The notes: generated by a model not told the origin, from the sequence alone. Shown: positions 25,894-35,900, counted from the first letter of the stretch. The stretch is DNA of 64,000 nt from Thermoplasmata archaeon (GCA_021802125.1 JAKAAX010000001.1:236622-300621); one strand, 5' to 3'. Translations and numbers: made by a program.

Positions 25894-27362
25894 GCCGTAC
25901 CTCCGATCCGGACCTTCGTGAAGTGTCCGACGGGGGCGCCGTGGCTCACGTGTCCCACCTGTCCCGGCTGGCCCTTGCCGCAGTTCGGGAGCCCCCAGAG
26001 ATGCCAGGAGTTCCGGTCGGACGTGGCCGCGAGCGAGTTCCAGAAGACGGGTGTCATGCCCGAGTAGATGGGGTTCCGAACGAGCTCGCCCAGCTCCCCG
26101 TGTTGGACCTTCCGACCCACCTCGCAGCCGAACTGGAAGTTCAGCCGCTTGTCGTCGATGGACCACGAGCGGTTGGTCTCCATGTACACCCCGTTCTTCA
26201 CGCCCCGCAGGAGCTCCTCCCGGGAGCGGTCGCCGGGGGCCAGGTTCACGTTGGTCATCCGGATGAGAGGCGTCCGGGACCAGCCGTCGGCGCGGGCCGT
26301 CCCGCCGCTGCGGGGGAGCCCGACGCGTCCGGCCGTCTCCCGCGAGGAAAGGAAACCCTGGAGCAGCCCCTCCTTCACGAGGGGGTAGCGACGACCGGGG
26401 ACGCCCTCGTCGTCCCAGGGGAAGCTGCCAAGGCCCCCCACGCAGGTCGCGTCCGCTTCGATGGTCATGGCCGAGGAGCCGTAGCGCAGCCGCCCGACGT
26501 CCTCTGCCTTGACGAAGGAGGTGCCGGCGAACCCCGCTTCGAAGGCCAGGACCCGGTCCAACTCCGTCGCGTGGCCAACGGACTCGTGCACCTGCAGCCC
26601 GAGCTGGTCGCTCGCAAGGACCAGGTCGAGCTCCCCCTGCGGGCAGGCGGGGGCGGTCAGGAGCGCGTGGGCGGTCTTCCCGCACTCCTCGGCGTGGCCG
26701 GGGAGGTCCATGCCCCGGATGAACTCGAAACCCGCCTGGGCGAAGTCGCCGCCAAAGCTGTTCGGGTAGGAGCGGCGCTGGACCTCACCTTCCCCGACGG
26801 CCGTGGCCTCGAGACCCCCGCCCACGTGGGTGATGGAGGCGCGATAGGAAGCGCCCTCCGTCGAACGGTACCACTTCTCCTCCTGCCAGAGGGTGATCGA
26901 GGACTTCCCGCTCTTGATCGACGGGTCGGTGTGGAGCCGGGACTCGGCGTCCTTCAGAAGCTCGATCTTCTGCTCCGTCCCGACCTGGAAGGGGTCCTCC
27001 TTCATCGGCGTGGAGTAGGAACCGTTGCGGGGAAGCTTGGCCTCCTCCACGAACGGGACCCGCTCCTTCGACGTGCGCTCGGAGGCGCGGGCCAGGCGCT
27101 CGGCGGTCTTGGCGGCGGTGCGGACGGAGGCCAGAGTGGCCTCGCTCGTCGCCGCGAAGCCCCAGCCGCGCTCGCGCAGCACCCGTACCCCGATCCCCGC
27201 CTCAAAGATGTCGGTCAGGGACTCGGCCGTCCCGTTCTTCACCGCGAACCTCTGGTAGCGTCGGGGTCCGACGTACCTCACATCCGCGAAACGGACACCC
27301 GGCACCTGGGCAGCGTCGATCGCTTCGATGAGCAGTTCTTCGACCAACCGGAGCACCCCCAT
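25890..27362 (-). CDS. tldD: TldD-type catalytic metalloprotease subunit
   Basis: The 490-residue catalytic partner. The metal-binding motif is HESVGH (about residue 258) in LQVHESVGHATELDR. Downstream are SFPWDDEGVPGRR, the conserved RMTNVNLAPGD and GVYMETNRSWSIDD. The C-terminus ends near the start of tldE. ATG 27362 is used; a TTG at 27395 would add 11 residues. No obvious precursor peptide gene is nearby, so the substrate is unknown. Confidence 0.92.
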   Translation of the reverse strand: MGVLRLVEELLIEAIDAAQVPGVRFADVRYVGPRRYQRFAVKNGTAESLTDIFEAGIGVRVLRERGWGFAATSEATLASVRTAAKTAERLARASERTSKERVPFVEEAKLPRNGSYSTPMKEDPFQVGTEQKIELLKDAESRLHTDPSIKSGKSSITLWQEEKWYRSTEGASYRASITHVGGGLEATAVGEGEVQRRSYPNSFGGDFAQAGFEFIRGMDLPGHAEECGKTAHALLTAPACPQGELDLVLASDQLGLQVHESVGHATELDRVLAFEAGFAGTSFVKAEDVGRLRYGSSAMTIEADATCVGGLGSFPWDDEGVPGRRYPLVKEGLLQGFLSSRETAGRVGLPRSGGTARADGWSRTPLIRMTNVNLAPGDRSREELLRGVKNGVYMETNRSWSIDDKRLNFQFGCEVGRKVQHGELGELVRNPIYSGMTPVFWNSLAATSDRNSWHLWGLPNCGKGQPGQVGHVSHGAPVGHFTKVRIGGTA

Positions 27363-27442
27363 CTCCGAGGAGAGGAGAGGAAGGGGCGACGGCAATCCCT
27401 ACGTTTAGCCTTTCGGCGTCGCCGCCGTCCGATGCCGAGAGG

Positions 27443-28417
27443 TCAGAGGGTGACCTTGAGCCCCAGCTTGTCGGTGAGCTCCTTGTAGCGGTTGCGGATC
27501 GTGACCTCCGTCACTCCCGCGACCTCGGCCACCTCGCGCTGGGTCCGGCGCTCGCCGCACTGGAGAGAGGCGATGTAGATCGCGGCCGCGGCCACCCCGG
27601 TCGGGCCCCGCCCGCTGGTGAGCTCCCGCTCGGTCGCTTCCTTCAGGATCTCGTTGGAGCGGGTCTGCACCTCGCCCTTCAACTTGAGCTCGGAGCAGAA
27701 GCGCTGGACGTAGTCCTGGGGACGCGTGGGCAGGAGCCGCAGCCGCAACTCCCGGGTCATGAACCGGTAGGTCCGCCCGATCTCCTTGCGGCCGATGTGG
27801 CTCTTCGCCGCGATCTCGTCCAGGGTCCGGGGGACGTTGCACTGCCGGCAGCTCCCGTAGAGGGAGGCGGCGACGACGCCCTCGATGGACCGTCCTCGGA
27901 TGAGATTGTGATTGACCGCCTTGCGGTAGATCATGGCCGCCGTCTCGCGCACGTTCCTGGGCAGCGCCATGGCGCTCGCGATCCGGTCCAGCTCGGCGAG
28001 CGCGAAGGCGAGGTTCCGCTCGGTGGCGTTGGAGACGCGGATGCGCCGCTGCCACTTCCGCAGCCGGTAGAGCTGGGCCCGGTTCCGGGTCGGGATGGAC
28101 TTGCCGTAGGGGTCCTTGTTCTTCCAGCCGATCTCGGTGGAGAGACCCTTGTCGTGGATCGTGAGCGTGGTGGGGGCGCCGGCGCGGGCCCGCTTCTCCC
28201 CCTGCTCCGCGTCAAAGGCCCTCCAGTCGGGCCCCTGGTCGATCATGCTCTCCTCGAGCACGAGGCCGCACTCGTCGCAGACGAGCTCGCCGCGGTCGTA
28301 GTCCTTCGTGAGGTGGTTGGACCCGCAGCTGGAGCAGCGCACCGGCGCCGGGGTCACGCCCTCGCCGGACGGAGCGCTCCCGCCAGGGACCAGCGGGGCC
28401 CTCCCTTCAGCCGTCAC
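27443..28417 (-). CDS. tfb: Transcription initiation factor B (TFB)
   Basis: A 324-residue archaeal TFB. The N-terminal zinc ribbon is CSSCGS...CDECG (CxxC-15-CxxC), the linker contains [10 protein letters not shown] (B-finger/reader region), and two cyclin folds follow ([20 protein letters not shown], and [22 protein letters not shown]). The last cyclin fold has the TFIIB-type AAAIYIASL and [14 protein letters not shown] brings RNA polymerase to TATA promoters. GTG 28417 is chosen because it lies inside the last codons of Gar1, giving translational coupling; in-frame GTG 28594 would overlap Gar1 much more. Confidence 0.95.
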   Translation of the reverse strand: MTAEGRAPLVPGGSAPSGEGVTPAPVRCSSCGSNHLTKDYDRGELVCDECGLVLEESMIDQGPDWRAFDAEQGEKRARAGAPTTLTIHDKGLSTEIGWKNKDPYGKSIPTRNRAQLYRLRKWQRRIRVSNATERNLAFALAELDRIASAMALPRNVRETAAMIYRKAVNHNLIRGRSIEGVVAASLYGSCRQCNVPRTLDEIAAKSHIGRKEIGRTYRFMTRELRLRLLPTRPQDYVQRFCSELKLKGEVQTRSNEILKEATERELTSGRGPTGVAAAAIYIASLQCGERRTQREVAEVAGVTEVTIRNRYKELTDKLGLKVTL

Positions 28418-28703
28418 GCCGGCGAACCTCCGTCCAGAGAGAGCAGCCGACCAGGGCCAGGGCCTCAGGCGCGGGCAACGGTCGTCGCGGAGCGACGGAC
28501 AGGTAGGGATGGGAGACAGGACCGAAGACGCGGACAACGCGTCCCCGGAAGCGGCCGTGGGGTTCGGCCAGGATGGTGCCTTCCGGGACCACACCCTGGG
28601 CCCGGACCGTCAGTGTTCCTCGCGCGGAGATGGAAGATACACGCCCCACCTCGCGTGGTTCCGTCGGTCCGACCGCTCGAACGGACCTGGACGGGACCGA
28701 CAA
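28407..28703 (-). CDS. gar1: Gar1-like H/ACA RNP protein
   Basis: A 98-residue protein with the Gar1 core: [17 protein letters not shown] then [20 protein letters not shown]. Gar1 is part of the H/ACA RNP that makes pseudouridine in rRNA. The gene-to-TFB adjacency is a known archaeal arrangement, and the 11-nt overlap with tfb fits. The start is TTG 28703, placed at the transcription start predicted from the TATA box. Its length is normal for archaeal Gar1. Confidence 0.85.
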   Translation of the reverse strand: MSVPSRSVRAVGPTEPREVGRVSSISARGTLTVRAQGVVPEGTILAEPHGRFRGRVVRVFGPVSHPYLSVAPRRPLPAPEALALVGCSLWTEVRRRDG

Positions 28704-28729
28704 GGGTTAATAGCAACCTATGTACGGTC

Positions 28730-28737
28730 TATAAAGC
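28730..28737 (-). promoter_or_regulatory. TATA box of the gar1-tfb operon
   Basis: On the minus strand the box reads GCTTTATA (with G just after). Its centre is about 30 nt before the TTG of Gar1, which predicts a leaderless mRNA. It is one of the clearest TATA boxes in the window. Confidence 0.65.
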
Positions 28738-28849
28738 TTATGCGACCCGGACCGGACCATCCAGCGTTCCGGTCGAGGTGAAGAGGGGGGAGGGTGGGGT
28801 GTCACCCGCTTCCCGCCCCTATCCCTGAGATAGGTCCTTCCCTCGGAGA

Positions 28850-30529
28850 CTATTCCTCACCAAGCTCCGCGCGGATCTCCTTGAGCTTCAGCTCGGCATC
28901 GGCCGCCTTTCCGGCCTTGACGAGGACCGTGATCTCCTTGAGCAGCGTGGCCGCGTTGCCGATGGGCTTCCGCTTCTTCTGACGGTCGCGGACCTTCAGC
29001 CCAAGGTCGCGGGCCTCGGTGATGATCTCCGTGAGGTTCCGGGGCGCGGGGGTGGAGGGGGCAGCGGTGGATGTTCCCTCCTCGGGCTCGGCCTCCGGGG
29101 CGGACTTGGGGGCTTCCGCGGGGGCGGAACGCCGTCTCGAGCCTCGAGCGGGCGAGGAAGAGGTCGGAGCGCTCTGGGATTCCTCCGCGGGTGGCGCGGT
29201 CTCGTGCACGGGCGCAGTCTCGGCAGGCGCCGCTTCCCGCGTCGCGGGCTCCGGCGCGGAGGATGGAGAAGGTTCGGGGGGAGCGGGTTCGGAGGGGGCT
29301 TCGGGCGCGGGGGACGGGGTGGATGGAACGCTCCCGGAGGACGCTGAGACTTCGTCGGCCTTGACGGCCTCGGCGGCAGGCGCGACCTCCGCGGCGGGCT
29401 CGGGAGGCACCCTCGCCTCCGCGGGGGGAGGGGCGGGGTGCGCGGCCACCGACTCCGGCGTGAGGAAGAGCGAGCGGAACTGGATCATCTCCTCGCTGGC
29501 CTCCTTCAAGCGGCCGGCCCGGGCGTGGCCCAGGATCGCCTTGAGGCGCGACTCCGCCTTCTCCCGCTGTCCGGAGGCCGGGGGATGCGCCTTGAGGCTC
29601 CGGATCGCCTGCTGACCGAGCAGCGCGACCTGGTTGCGGACCTGTTCGTGGAGAAGCACCAGCGCGGCGGAGGCCTGCGTCCCCGCCTCCTGGAGCGTGG
29701 CGGCCGAGAGGTTCGACTCGGCCAAGGTCTCCCGCACCTGGCCCAGCCGCTCGTCGGCCTTCGAGAGGTCCATGCCGAGCTTCTGGCCCGTCTCCCGCAG
29801 GCTGTCGACGCGCAGCAGCGTCTCCTTCACCTGCTTCCAGGCGGACTCCAGCTCGTTCAGCGACCGCTGGGAACGCAGCAGCAGCTCGACCCCTTCGATC
29901 CGCGCCCCCTCCTCGAAGACCTTCCGGGAGCGGGAGACCTCCCGGGCAACGTCCGCAGCGATGCCCTCCTCGCGCAGGCGTCCCTCCTGCTCTTCGAGCT
30001 GGGTCGAGAGCGCCTCGAAGCGGGCGGTGATCTCCGGCTCCATCTTGTCGTAGGCGCCCTGGAGGACCTTCAGGCTCTCGCCCATCGCCCCGCGGGCGGC
30101 GGCCATCGCCGCGTTCGTGAGCGCGGAGGCCACGTCCGTCGTCTCCATGCCGAGGAGTTGGGCCACTCTGAGCGAGGACTGCAGCGCGACCGCGGTCTTC
30201 TCCATGTCGAGCCCGGCCGCAGTGGTGGGAGGAGCGGTGGGCCCGCTGGGCCCAAGGGGAAGCACCACCGAAGCGGGCTCCCGAACCTCCTCGCGTCCGC
30301 CTCGTGAGGTCCCGGCGGAGAGAGGGTCGACCGTTCCCTCGGGGCCCGTCGGCGCCGGGCCCTGGGGCCCGCCCTCGGGAACCTCCTCCTGGATGGCCTT
30401 TCGAGCCTCCGGCAGGAGAGCTGTCGGGAAGCCGCAGGAAGCGCACTTGGCCTGTCCCGAGTCGATCTCGCTGTCGCAGATCGGGCAGATCTCTACGATG
30501 CCTCTCCCCTCCACGCTCGTACTAGGCAC
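28850..30529 (-). CDS. Zinc-ribbon coiled-coil protein with Pro/Ala linker
   Basis: A 559-residue soluble protein. Residues 10-35 form a zinc ribbon (CPICDSEI, CASCGF). A Pro/Gly-rich stretch leads to a helical/coiled-coil region from about 110 to 350 (MEPEITARFEALSTQLEEQEG and onward). A disordered Pro/Ala/Glu/Ser region of about 140 residues follows, then a helical C-terminal domain ending LKEIRAELGEE. No enzyme motif is visible. The architecture recalls the KaiC-like coiled-coil proteins in this window. Start GTG 30529 or GTG 30514; function unknown. Confidence 0.65.
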   Translation of the reverse strand: MPSTSVEGRGIVEICPICDSEIDSGQAKCASCGFPTALLPEARKAIQEEVPEGGPQGPAPTGPEGTVDPLSAGTSRGGREEVREPASVVLPLGPSGPTAPPTTAAGLDMEKTAVALQSSLRVAQLLGMETTDVASALTNAAMAAARGAMGESLKVLQGAYDKMEPEITARFEALSTQLEEQEGRLREEGIAADVAREVSRSRKVFEEGARIEGVELLLRSQRSLNELESAWKQVKETLLRVDSLRETGQKLGMDLSKADERLGQVRETLAESNLSAATLQEAGTQASAALVLLHEQVRNQVALLGQQAIRSLKAHPPASGQREKAESRLKAILGHARAGRLKEASEEMIQFRSLFLTPESVAAHPAPPPAEARVPPEPAAEVAPAAEAVKADEVSASSGSVPSTPSPAPEAPSEPAPPEPSPSSAPEPATREAAPAETAPVHETAPPAEESQSAPTSSSPARGSRRRSAPAEAPKSAPEAEPEEGTSTAAPSTPAPRNLTEIITEARDLGLKVRDRQKKRKPIGNAATLLKEITVLVKAGKAADAELKLKEIRAELGEE

Positions 30530-30628
30530 CCCGACCGCCCCTTGAGTTCTTCCTAGGTAGGACCACAGGACTACTTGGGCATGCGAGGGGCGCCCAGAAC
30601 GCGGAGGCGCCCCTCCCCGCCATCGCGC

Positions 30629-30856
30629 TCAGCCACCGGAGAACGTGCTGACCACTTCGAGCTCGCCCGACTGCTCGAGACGAAGGTCCGAGGGGACCGA
30701 CTCGCCTCCCCAGAAGAGCGCGCACCCCTCCACGGGGAGAGCGAGCTTCCGGAGGACCTCGCGCAGCGACGTGCCCTCCGGGACCCGGAGGGTCTCGGGC
30801 TCTCGGCCTGGCCTCCCCGAGGAGAAGACGACCCGTATCGTGAGTTCCTCGCCCAT
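30629..30856 (-). CDS. Ubiquitin-like (MoaD/ThiS/SAMP-type) beta-grasp protein
   Basis: A 75-residue protein with a beta-grasp outline: TIRVVFSSG at the start, a helix EGTSLREVLRKL and the C-terminal STFSGG. The terminal Gly-Gly is used for adenylation, then thiocarboxylation or conjugation to a target, as in MoaD, ThiS and the archaeal SAMP modifiers. Which of these roles applies is not clear from sequence. ATG 30856. Confidence 0.7.
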   Translation of the reverse strand: MGEELTIRVVFSSGRPGREPETLRVPEGTSLREVLRKLALPVEGCALFWGGESVPSDLRLEQSGELEVVSTFSGG

Positions 30857-30981
30857 GCGTTCGTTCCGTGCGGTGTCGTCCAGGTGTCAGGAGGTCGGAG
30901 ACTGGTCCGGGGGGGGCGCGGGGTGGCAGGGAGGACCGCCTCGGGCGAGGCGGACCTGGCGTGGGGGAGCCGGCTGCCGAG

Positions 30982-31064
30982 CGCTGAGGGGGAGATTTGA
31001 ACTCCCGAGGGTGAGACCCACCGGTTTTCGAGACCGGCGCCTTGCCGGGCTAGGCTACCTCAGC
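30982..31064 (-). tRNA. tRNA-Ser (anticodon CGA)
   Basis: On the minus strand the acceptor arms GCTGAGG and CCTCAGC pair perfectly with discriminator G. The anticodon arm is CCGGT-CTCGAAA-ACCGG, giving anticodon CGA. The extra arm is long (TGGGTCTCACCC), as expected for a class II tRNA. The T arm is GGGAGTTCAAATCTCCC. CCA is not encoded and no intron is seen. Confidence 0.95.
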
Positions 31065-31116
31065 TTCTCCTGCCCCGAAGGCGAGGTTCTTTCCCATAAG
31101 GCCTTTCGGCCCCACC

Positions 31117-31917
31117 GTGCGGCCCGACCATCCTGTGTTCTTGGTGGTCCTCCGAGGGCCCTCCGGCTCGGGCAAGACCACCTTGGCCCGATCCATGGAG
31201 GGTCGGGCGCCGTGGGGGTTCGCGGTGCTTTCCACCGACGACGTTCAGGCCACCTTGGACAAGCCCGACCTCTCCGACGAGGAGGAGTTCGCCTGGGTGC
31301 TCGTCGCCGTGGGTCGTGCCTTGGCGCGCATCCTCTCCGTCTCCGACCACGTACTGCTGGACGCGGGACTGCGCGATCCCGCGCACGTCGCGGAGGTCCT
31401 CCGACAGGCGGGACTGAGACCCGCGGACCGCCACGTCCTGAAGGTCCGGCTCGAGGTGGGGACCGAGGAAGCTGTCCGGAGGAAGACGGACCTCCCGCCG
31501 GAGCGGGTCCGCGAGCTGCACCGCATCTGGGGCACCCGACCGATGCGCGGGGAGAACGTGATCTCCACGACCGGCCGCTCGCTCGAGCAGGTCCGCTCCG
31601 AGTTCCTAGGAGTGGTGGGGGAGCGTTACAACGAGCTCGCCCGAGAGCTCTCTGCGCGGCCGAACACGCGGCCTGGGCGGAGCAGCGGACCGAGGAGGGG
31701 GAGGCGAAGGATCAGGCCGGCGACGAGGCGCTCGGCATCGACTGCTTCATCCGGTCGATCCCCCGTACGGGCAACGGGTCGACGCCCCGACGCTTTGCCG
31801 ACCAAAGTGAGACGTAGTCGCCAAGCCAGACCAGCTCGAGGAGCTCGCCGAGGGCTCCTCGCGCCTCGGGGGTCACGATCTCCACGCGGGCGCCCTGGCC
31901 GCGGAGCGCCTCGCTGA
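31117..31917 (+). CDS. P-loop kinase-like protein (zeta-toxin/AAA_33-type)
   Basis: A small nucleotide kinase-like protein. The P-loop is GPSGSGKTT (near residue 14) with a following STDD that fits the zeta-toxin/AAA_33 group of small-molecule or RNA kinases. Family matches end near residue 190. The frame then runs on for about 75 Arg/Pro/Ser-rich residues, with the last about 69 codons lying antisense to the end of the isomerase gene at 31712. Either the two genes truly overlap tail to tail or a frameshift has removed the normal stop. GTG 31117 follows a TATA-like cccataagg about 25 nt upstream. Confidence 0.65.
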   Translation: MRPDHPVFLVVLRGPSGSGKTTLARSMEGRAPWGFAVLSTDDVQATLDKPDLSDEEEFAWVLVAVGRALARILSVSDHVLLDAGLRDPAHVAEVLRQAGLRPADRHVLKVRLEVGTEEAVRRKTDLPPERVRELHRIWGTRPMRGENVISTTGRSLEQVRSEFLGVVGERYNELARELSARPNTRPGRSSGPRRGRRRIRPATRRSASTASSGRSPVRATGRRPDALPTKVRRSRQARPARGARRGLLAPRGSRSPRGRPGRGAPR

Positions 31918-32758
31918 GGTAATCGATCCGGCGGTGCATCGCCTCGCCCTCGCTCCGGCCCCGGAGGATCGCGACGAAGCGCCCTTCGGCCTCCGCCCTC
32001 CCGAGCACGTCCCAGGCCACGATCGCGTTGTGCAGGAGCTCGGGCACCGAGTCGAAGTGCCCCAGCCGCTTGGCGTTCTCCTCCGCCTGCGTCTTCCAGC
32101 GTCGGGCCACCGCGACCAGCGGCTCGGGCGCGTAGACCCAGAGATCTCGCTTCCCGCCCCAGGCGTCGGCGAGGACGGAGGCCCGTCCTCCGTCCCCCGC
32201 GAACTCCTCGGTGCGAGCCCGAAGCGACTCGGCGACCCGGGGGAGCTCCCGGTCGATGCCGGGGATCGCCTCGCGGAGGAGGCCGACCAGGGCACCCATC
32301 AGGTAGCCCAGGCTCGCCCTGGGAGGCAGACCCGGAGGGACCTGCACGTGGAGGACCCGGTCGGCTCGAGCTCGCTCCATCAAGGGCCCCCCCGAGGCGA
32401 TAACGGCGCGGGTGACCCCGCGCCGCCCGGCCTCGTCGTAGGCCGAGAGGGTCTCGGCGGTGCCGCCGGAGTAGGAGAGGAAGACCGCAGGGACCGGAGG
32501 ACGGACCCAGGCGGGGAGGGCGAAGTCCCGGACCTGAACGATGGGGCACTCCCCGCTCCTGCCCGCAAGGCCGGAGAGGAGCTCGCCGGCGATGCCGCTC
32601 CCGCCCATCCCGCAGACCGCGACCGGGACCCCGCTGCGGACGGGAAGGTCGTGCCGCGGGACGCTCTTCAGCCCGTCCTCGAGCTGGCGGGGAAAGCTCG
32701 CGGCGAGCTCCCACATCCGCTTCTCGCCAGGCACGGAAGGCGCGTTGATTTCTGCCAC
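31712..32758 (-). CDS. Bifunctional phosphoglucose/phosphomannose isomerase
   Basis: A 348-residue SIS-domain enzyme that interconverts glucose-6-phosphate or mannose-6-phosphate with fructose-6-phosphate. Family marks are AVCGMGGSGIAGELL, VFLSYSGGTAETLSAYDEA, then a second SIS domain with AEENAKRLGHFDSVPELLHN and a C-terminal DRMKQSM. GTG 32758 lies about 25 nt after a TATA-like stretch (GGCATATCTAGC, minus strand), pointing to a leaderless mRNA. The gene feeds central sugar and glycan metabolism. Confidence 0.93.
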   Translation of the reverse strand: MAEINAPSVPGEKRMWELAASFPRQLEDGLKSVPRHDLPVRSGVPVAVCGMGGSGIAGELLSGLAGRSGECPIVQVRDFALPAWVRPPVPAVFLSYSGGTAETLSAYDEAGRRGVTRAVIASGGPLMERARADRVLHVQVPPGLPPRASLGYLMGALVGLLREAIPGIDRELPRVAESLRARTEEFAGDGGRASVLADAWGGKRDLWVYAPEPLVAVARRWKTQAEENAKRLGHFDSVPELLHNAIVAWDVLGRAEAEGRFVAILRGRSEGEAMHRRIDYLSEALRGQGARVEIVTPEARGALGELLELVWLGDYVSLWSAKRRGVDPLPVRGIDRMKQSMPSASSPA

Positions 32759-32790
32759 GGGAGGGGCCGAGCGTCACCTGCTAGATATGC

Positions 32791-32826
32791 CTGAGGACGA
32801 ACCTGAGGACGAGTCTGAGGACGAAC
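32791..32826 (+). repeat. Three 12-bp tandem repeats
   Basis: The unit ctgaggacgaac occurs at 32791, 32803 (as ctgaggacgagt) and 32815. It lies between the isomerase start and the KaiC-like gene. An ATG-led frame from 32787 would encode a 31-residue acidic peptide (MPEDEPEDESEDEPG and on), but no other evidence supports translation. Confidence 0.7.
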
Positions 32827-32918
32827 CCGGTTCCGTGGGCCCCGCGGTCGAGGCTACCCTGGTTCTTATCGAGAGAAGCTAGGCGGTAGGCTTACAAGCC
32901 CTCCCGTGCCTGCCTACG

Positions 32919-35900
32919 GTGGGCGAGCGTGCGGGCCAGTGGTGTGGCGTTCTGCCCGACCCATTGGACCGACAGGGGTCACCCGTAGCGGAGCAGGGTC
33001 GGAGTCGGATGCAGCGGGCTTTCCTCGGACCCCACATCAAGATACCGACGGGAGTGGACGGGCTCGACCGTATGCTGCACGGGGGACTCCTCCCCGGGCG
33101 GCCCTACCTCATCGTCGGTCCGCCGGGGGCGGGAAAGACGACGATGGCCTTAGAGTTCCTGCTCCGGGGGGTCCGGCAAGGCGAGGACGTGCTGTACGTC
33201 ACGCTCGAGGAGCCCCCGAACGAGCTTCTGCAGGACTTCGCCGGGCTCGGGGATGGGCTGGAGAAGGTGTGGATCTTCGACGCCATCCCCGACATCATGC
33301 GCTACGAGAAGACCCCGTTCAAGGACATCGCGGCGGTCCGCTCGGCGATGCGCCTGGGCGACGTGCCGAAGGAGATCCGCAAGACGGGCGAGTTCACGAG
33401 CGTCGAGATCACCTTCAGCGCCCTCATGCAGACCCTCAAGATGGAGACGGTCCGCCGGCTCTACAGCCGGATCGTCATCGATTCCCTGACGGCGCTCCAG
33501 TACTTCTGCATGAAAGGGTTCGACGAGGCCCAGGGCGCGCAGGCGTTCCTCCGGTTCCTCTCCGACCTCAAGATCACCTCGCTCCTCACGGTGGAGACCG
33601 CCGACTCCGACCGGCCCACCGCCGAACGGCTGCTGGCCCGGGGGGAAGTGCACCTCTTCCGGTGGGACATCTCCGGGCGCGTCGTCCGGGCCGTGGGGAT
33701 CGAGAAGATCCGGGGGAGCCCCCACGACCCGCGGCTCCACCCCTTCCGCCTTTCCGCGCACGGGCTGGACGTCGACACGTCCGTCGCCATCTCTCGGGAT
33801 ACCCACACGGTCGTCCCGGTCCCCTCCGAGGAACCGGAGGAGGTCGAGCAGCCCTCCGAGACGGAGCTCATGATCGAGGCCCGACGCGCGATCCTGACCA
33901 TCCAGGAGGACGTCCAGGACCTGCTCGACGTCGGGGTCGACGTGGACATGGTGCGCGAGCTGGTGCAGCAGGCGCACGCGGCGCTCTCCCGGATGCAGAC
34001 CCGCGAGTCGCTGCGGCTCCTGCTCGAGGCCCGGCAACTGGTGAACCACCTGGTGCTGGGCTACCAGGTGTCTCAGGAGTTCGCGGCGAAGGGAGGCGCG
34101 CCGAGCTGGCCATCGCTCGCCTTGAAACGCGACGTCGAGAGCCAGCTGGGACGAGCGCCGGTGGGCTCCACCGCCTCCACCACCGCAGCAGCGCCCGCGG
34201 CCGCCAGCACCATGCCGAGCCCGGCGACTCGGCCGACGGCAGCATCTCCGCAGCTCTCCCAGCCCACGCGGGAGTCCGCGGCCTCGCTCCTCCCGCTGCT
34301 CTCTCGGCTGGTCGGCGTGCTTGGCAAGAAAGAGAGCGCATCGATCACGGCGAACCTACCGGCCGCGCTGCTCCAACGGGCGGCGGCCGTTGCGGGAGCG
34401 ACCGATCTTCCGGGGATCCAAGCCATGGCTGCTGCTCCCGGCGCTGCAGCTACCCCGGAGGGCGAGCGACCTCAGGGCGGCCAATCGGGCGACGTCGAGC
34501 CCTCATCTCCCGGAACCGCTCCCCCCGCGCTGACCCCCACCACGGCCACCGTCGCGCAGCGTACAGCCGAACCTCCTCTCGCTTCAGCCATCCACCCTGC
34601 GGCGACCGCGCCAACACCTGCGGCTCCGGTTCCCGAGGGCCCCCGCACGCCGGTAACCGCCACGCCTACCTCTTCGGACGCCGCGCCGAGACCGGCTCCA
34701 ACATCACCCCCCACTCCGGCTCCACCCGCTGCGGCGGTGGCAGGTTCACGGCCGCCCTCTCCTCCGCCGACCGCCGCGGCACCCCCGAAGCCCCCTGCCG
34801 CACCGGCCGTGCTGAGACCCCTTCCCCCTCCGGTGATACCTCCGAGCTCCCCCACATCTCCCCCTCGGACCGCTCCCAAACCAGCTCTCGCTCCCGCCTC
34901 CCCAGGTGGAGGAGCAGTGACCGCACCTCGCCCTCCACCGACGGCCCCTCCCGCCCGGCCTGGCGGGAGCGTGCCCCCGCCCTCGGGCGGGTCCGGCACT
35001 CCACCTTCAGCCCCACCGAGCCCGCCTCGAACCAATGTCGGGACCGCCGGCCTGCCCCAGCGTCCGGGTTCTCCGCCGACAGGATCGCCCACCGCGACAC
35101 CACCTCCGAGAACGGGGGCCCCACCGCCCGTTCTGGGCCAGACGGCCGCGGCTCCAACCGCGAGGCCACCCTCCGCCCCAGGCCAAGCCCCCGCGGCGCC
35201 CCCGGCCCGGCCTTCCTCGTGGACACCGTTGCCGCCGGTGCCCAAGGTCCCGACTCCTTCCACGTCGACTATCCCGAGGGCTCAGCCATCACCCCCAGCG
35301 CCTTCCCCTACGGCCCAGCCCAACGCGTCCACGAACGCGGAGCCCGCCTCCTCGACAGGGGGCATCCCCGTGACCTCCGCTCCGGCCGCCAAGGCCCCGA
35401 CGCCGGCCGCAGCGCCTCCCTCCAGCCAAGCGCCGGGTCCCGGCCCATCTCCCGCTCCTGCAGCGCCCCCACCGTCCCAGGGCGCAACGCTTACTCCACG
35501 CCCCTCAGGGGCCGAGTACTCCGCCTCGACCCCCACGGGCGGCAGGGCGCTTCCCGGCAGCTGGACCGCCCCGTCCGTATCGAGGATGCCTCCGCCCGGT
35601 TCGCCCCCCGCAAGTCACGGACCCAGCGCGCCGTCAGCCCCGAACCGCATCGGTGCGCCTGTCGGGCAGGGCCGGATCGGACCAGCCCCCACGGGAGCTC
35701 CCCCTCGCCCCACGCCCTACGCGGGAATCCGCGAGGCGACACGTCCGCAGGGCGCTCCGGTCGCGACACCTTCCCCCACTGCCCCGCCCCCGTCTCCCAC
35801 GCAAGTGGAGGCCGAGCGCCCGGCGCCCGTCCCTCCCGCTTCACCAGTTGCTGCAGCCTCTGAGGCACCCGCCAGGGCTCCAGCGTCCCCCGATGCCCCT

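Noticed and set aside
32787..32882. 31-codon acidic micro-ORF over the 12-bp repeat
   Set aside because: Translation signals are absent, and the repeat alone can explain the acidic codons.
32906..35863. A second long open frame (985 codons) overlapping the large KaiC-like gene
   Set aside because: It has no family match and its composition is that of a frame-shifted shadow of Pro/Ala-rich coding DNA in high-G+C sequence. The other frame has a clear RecA domain.
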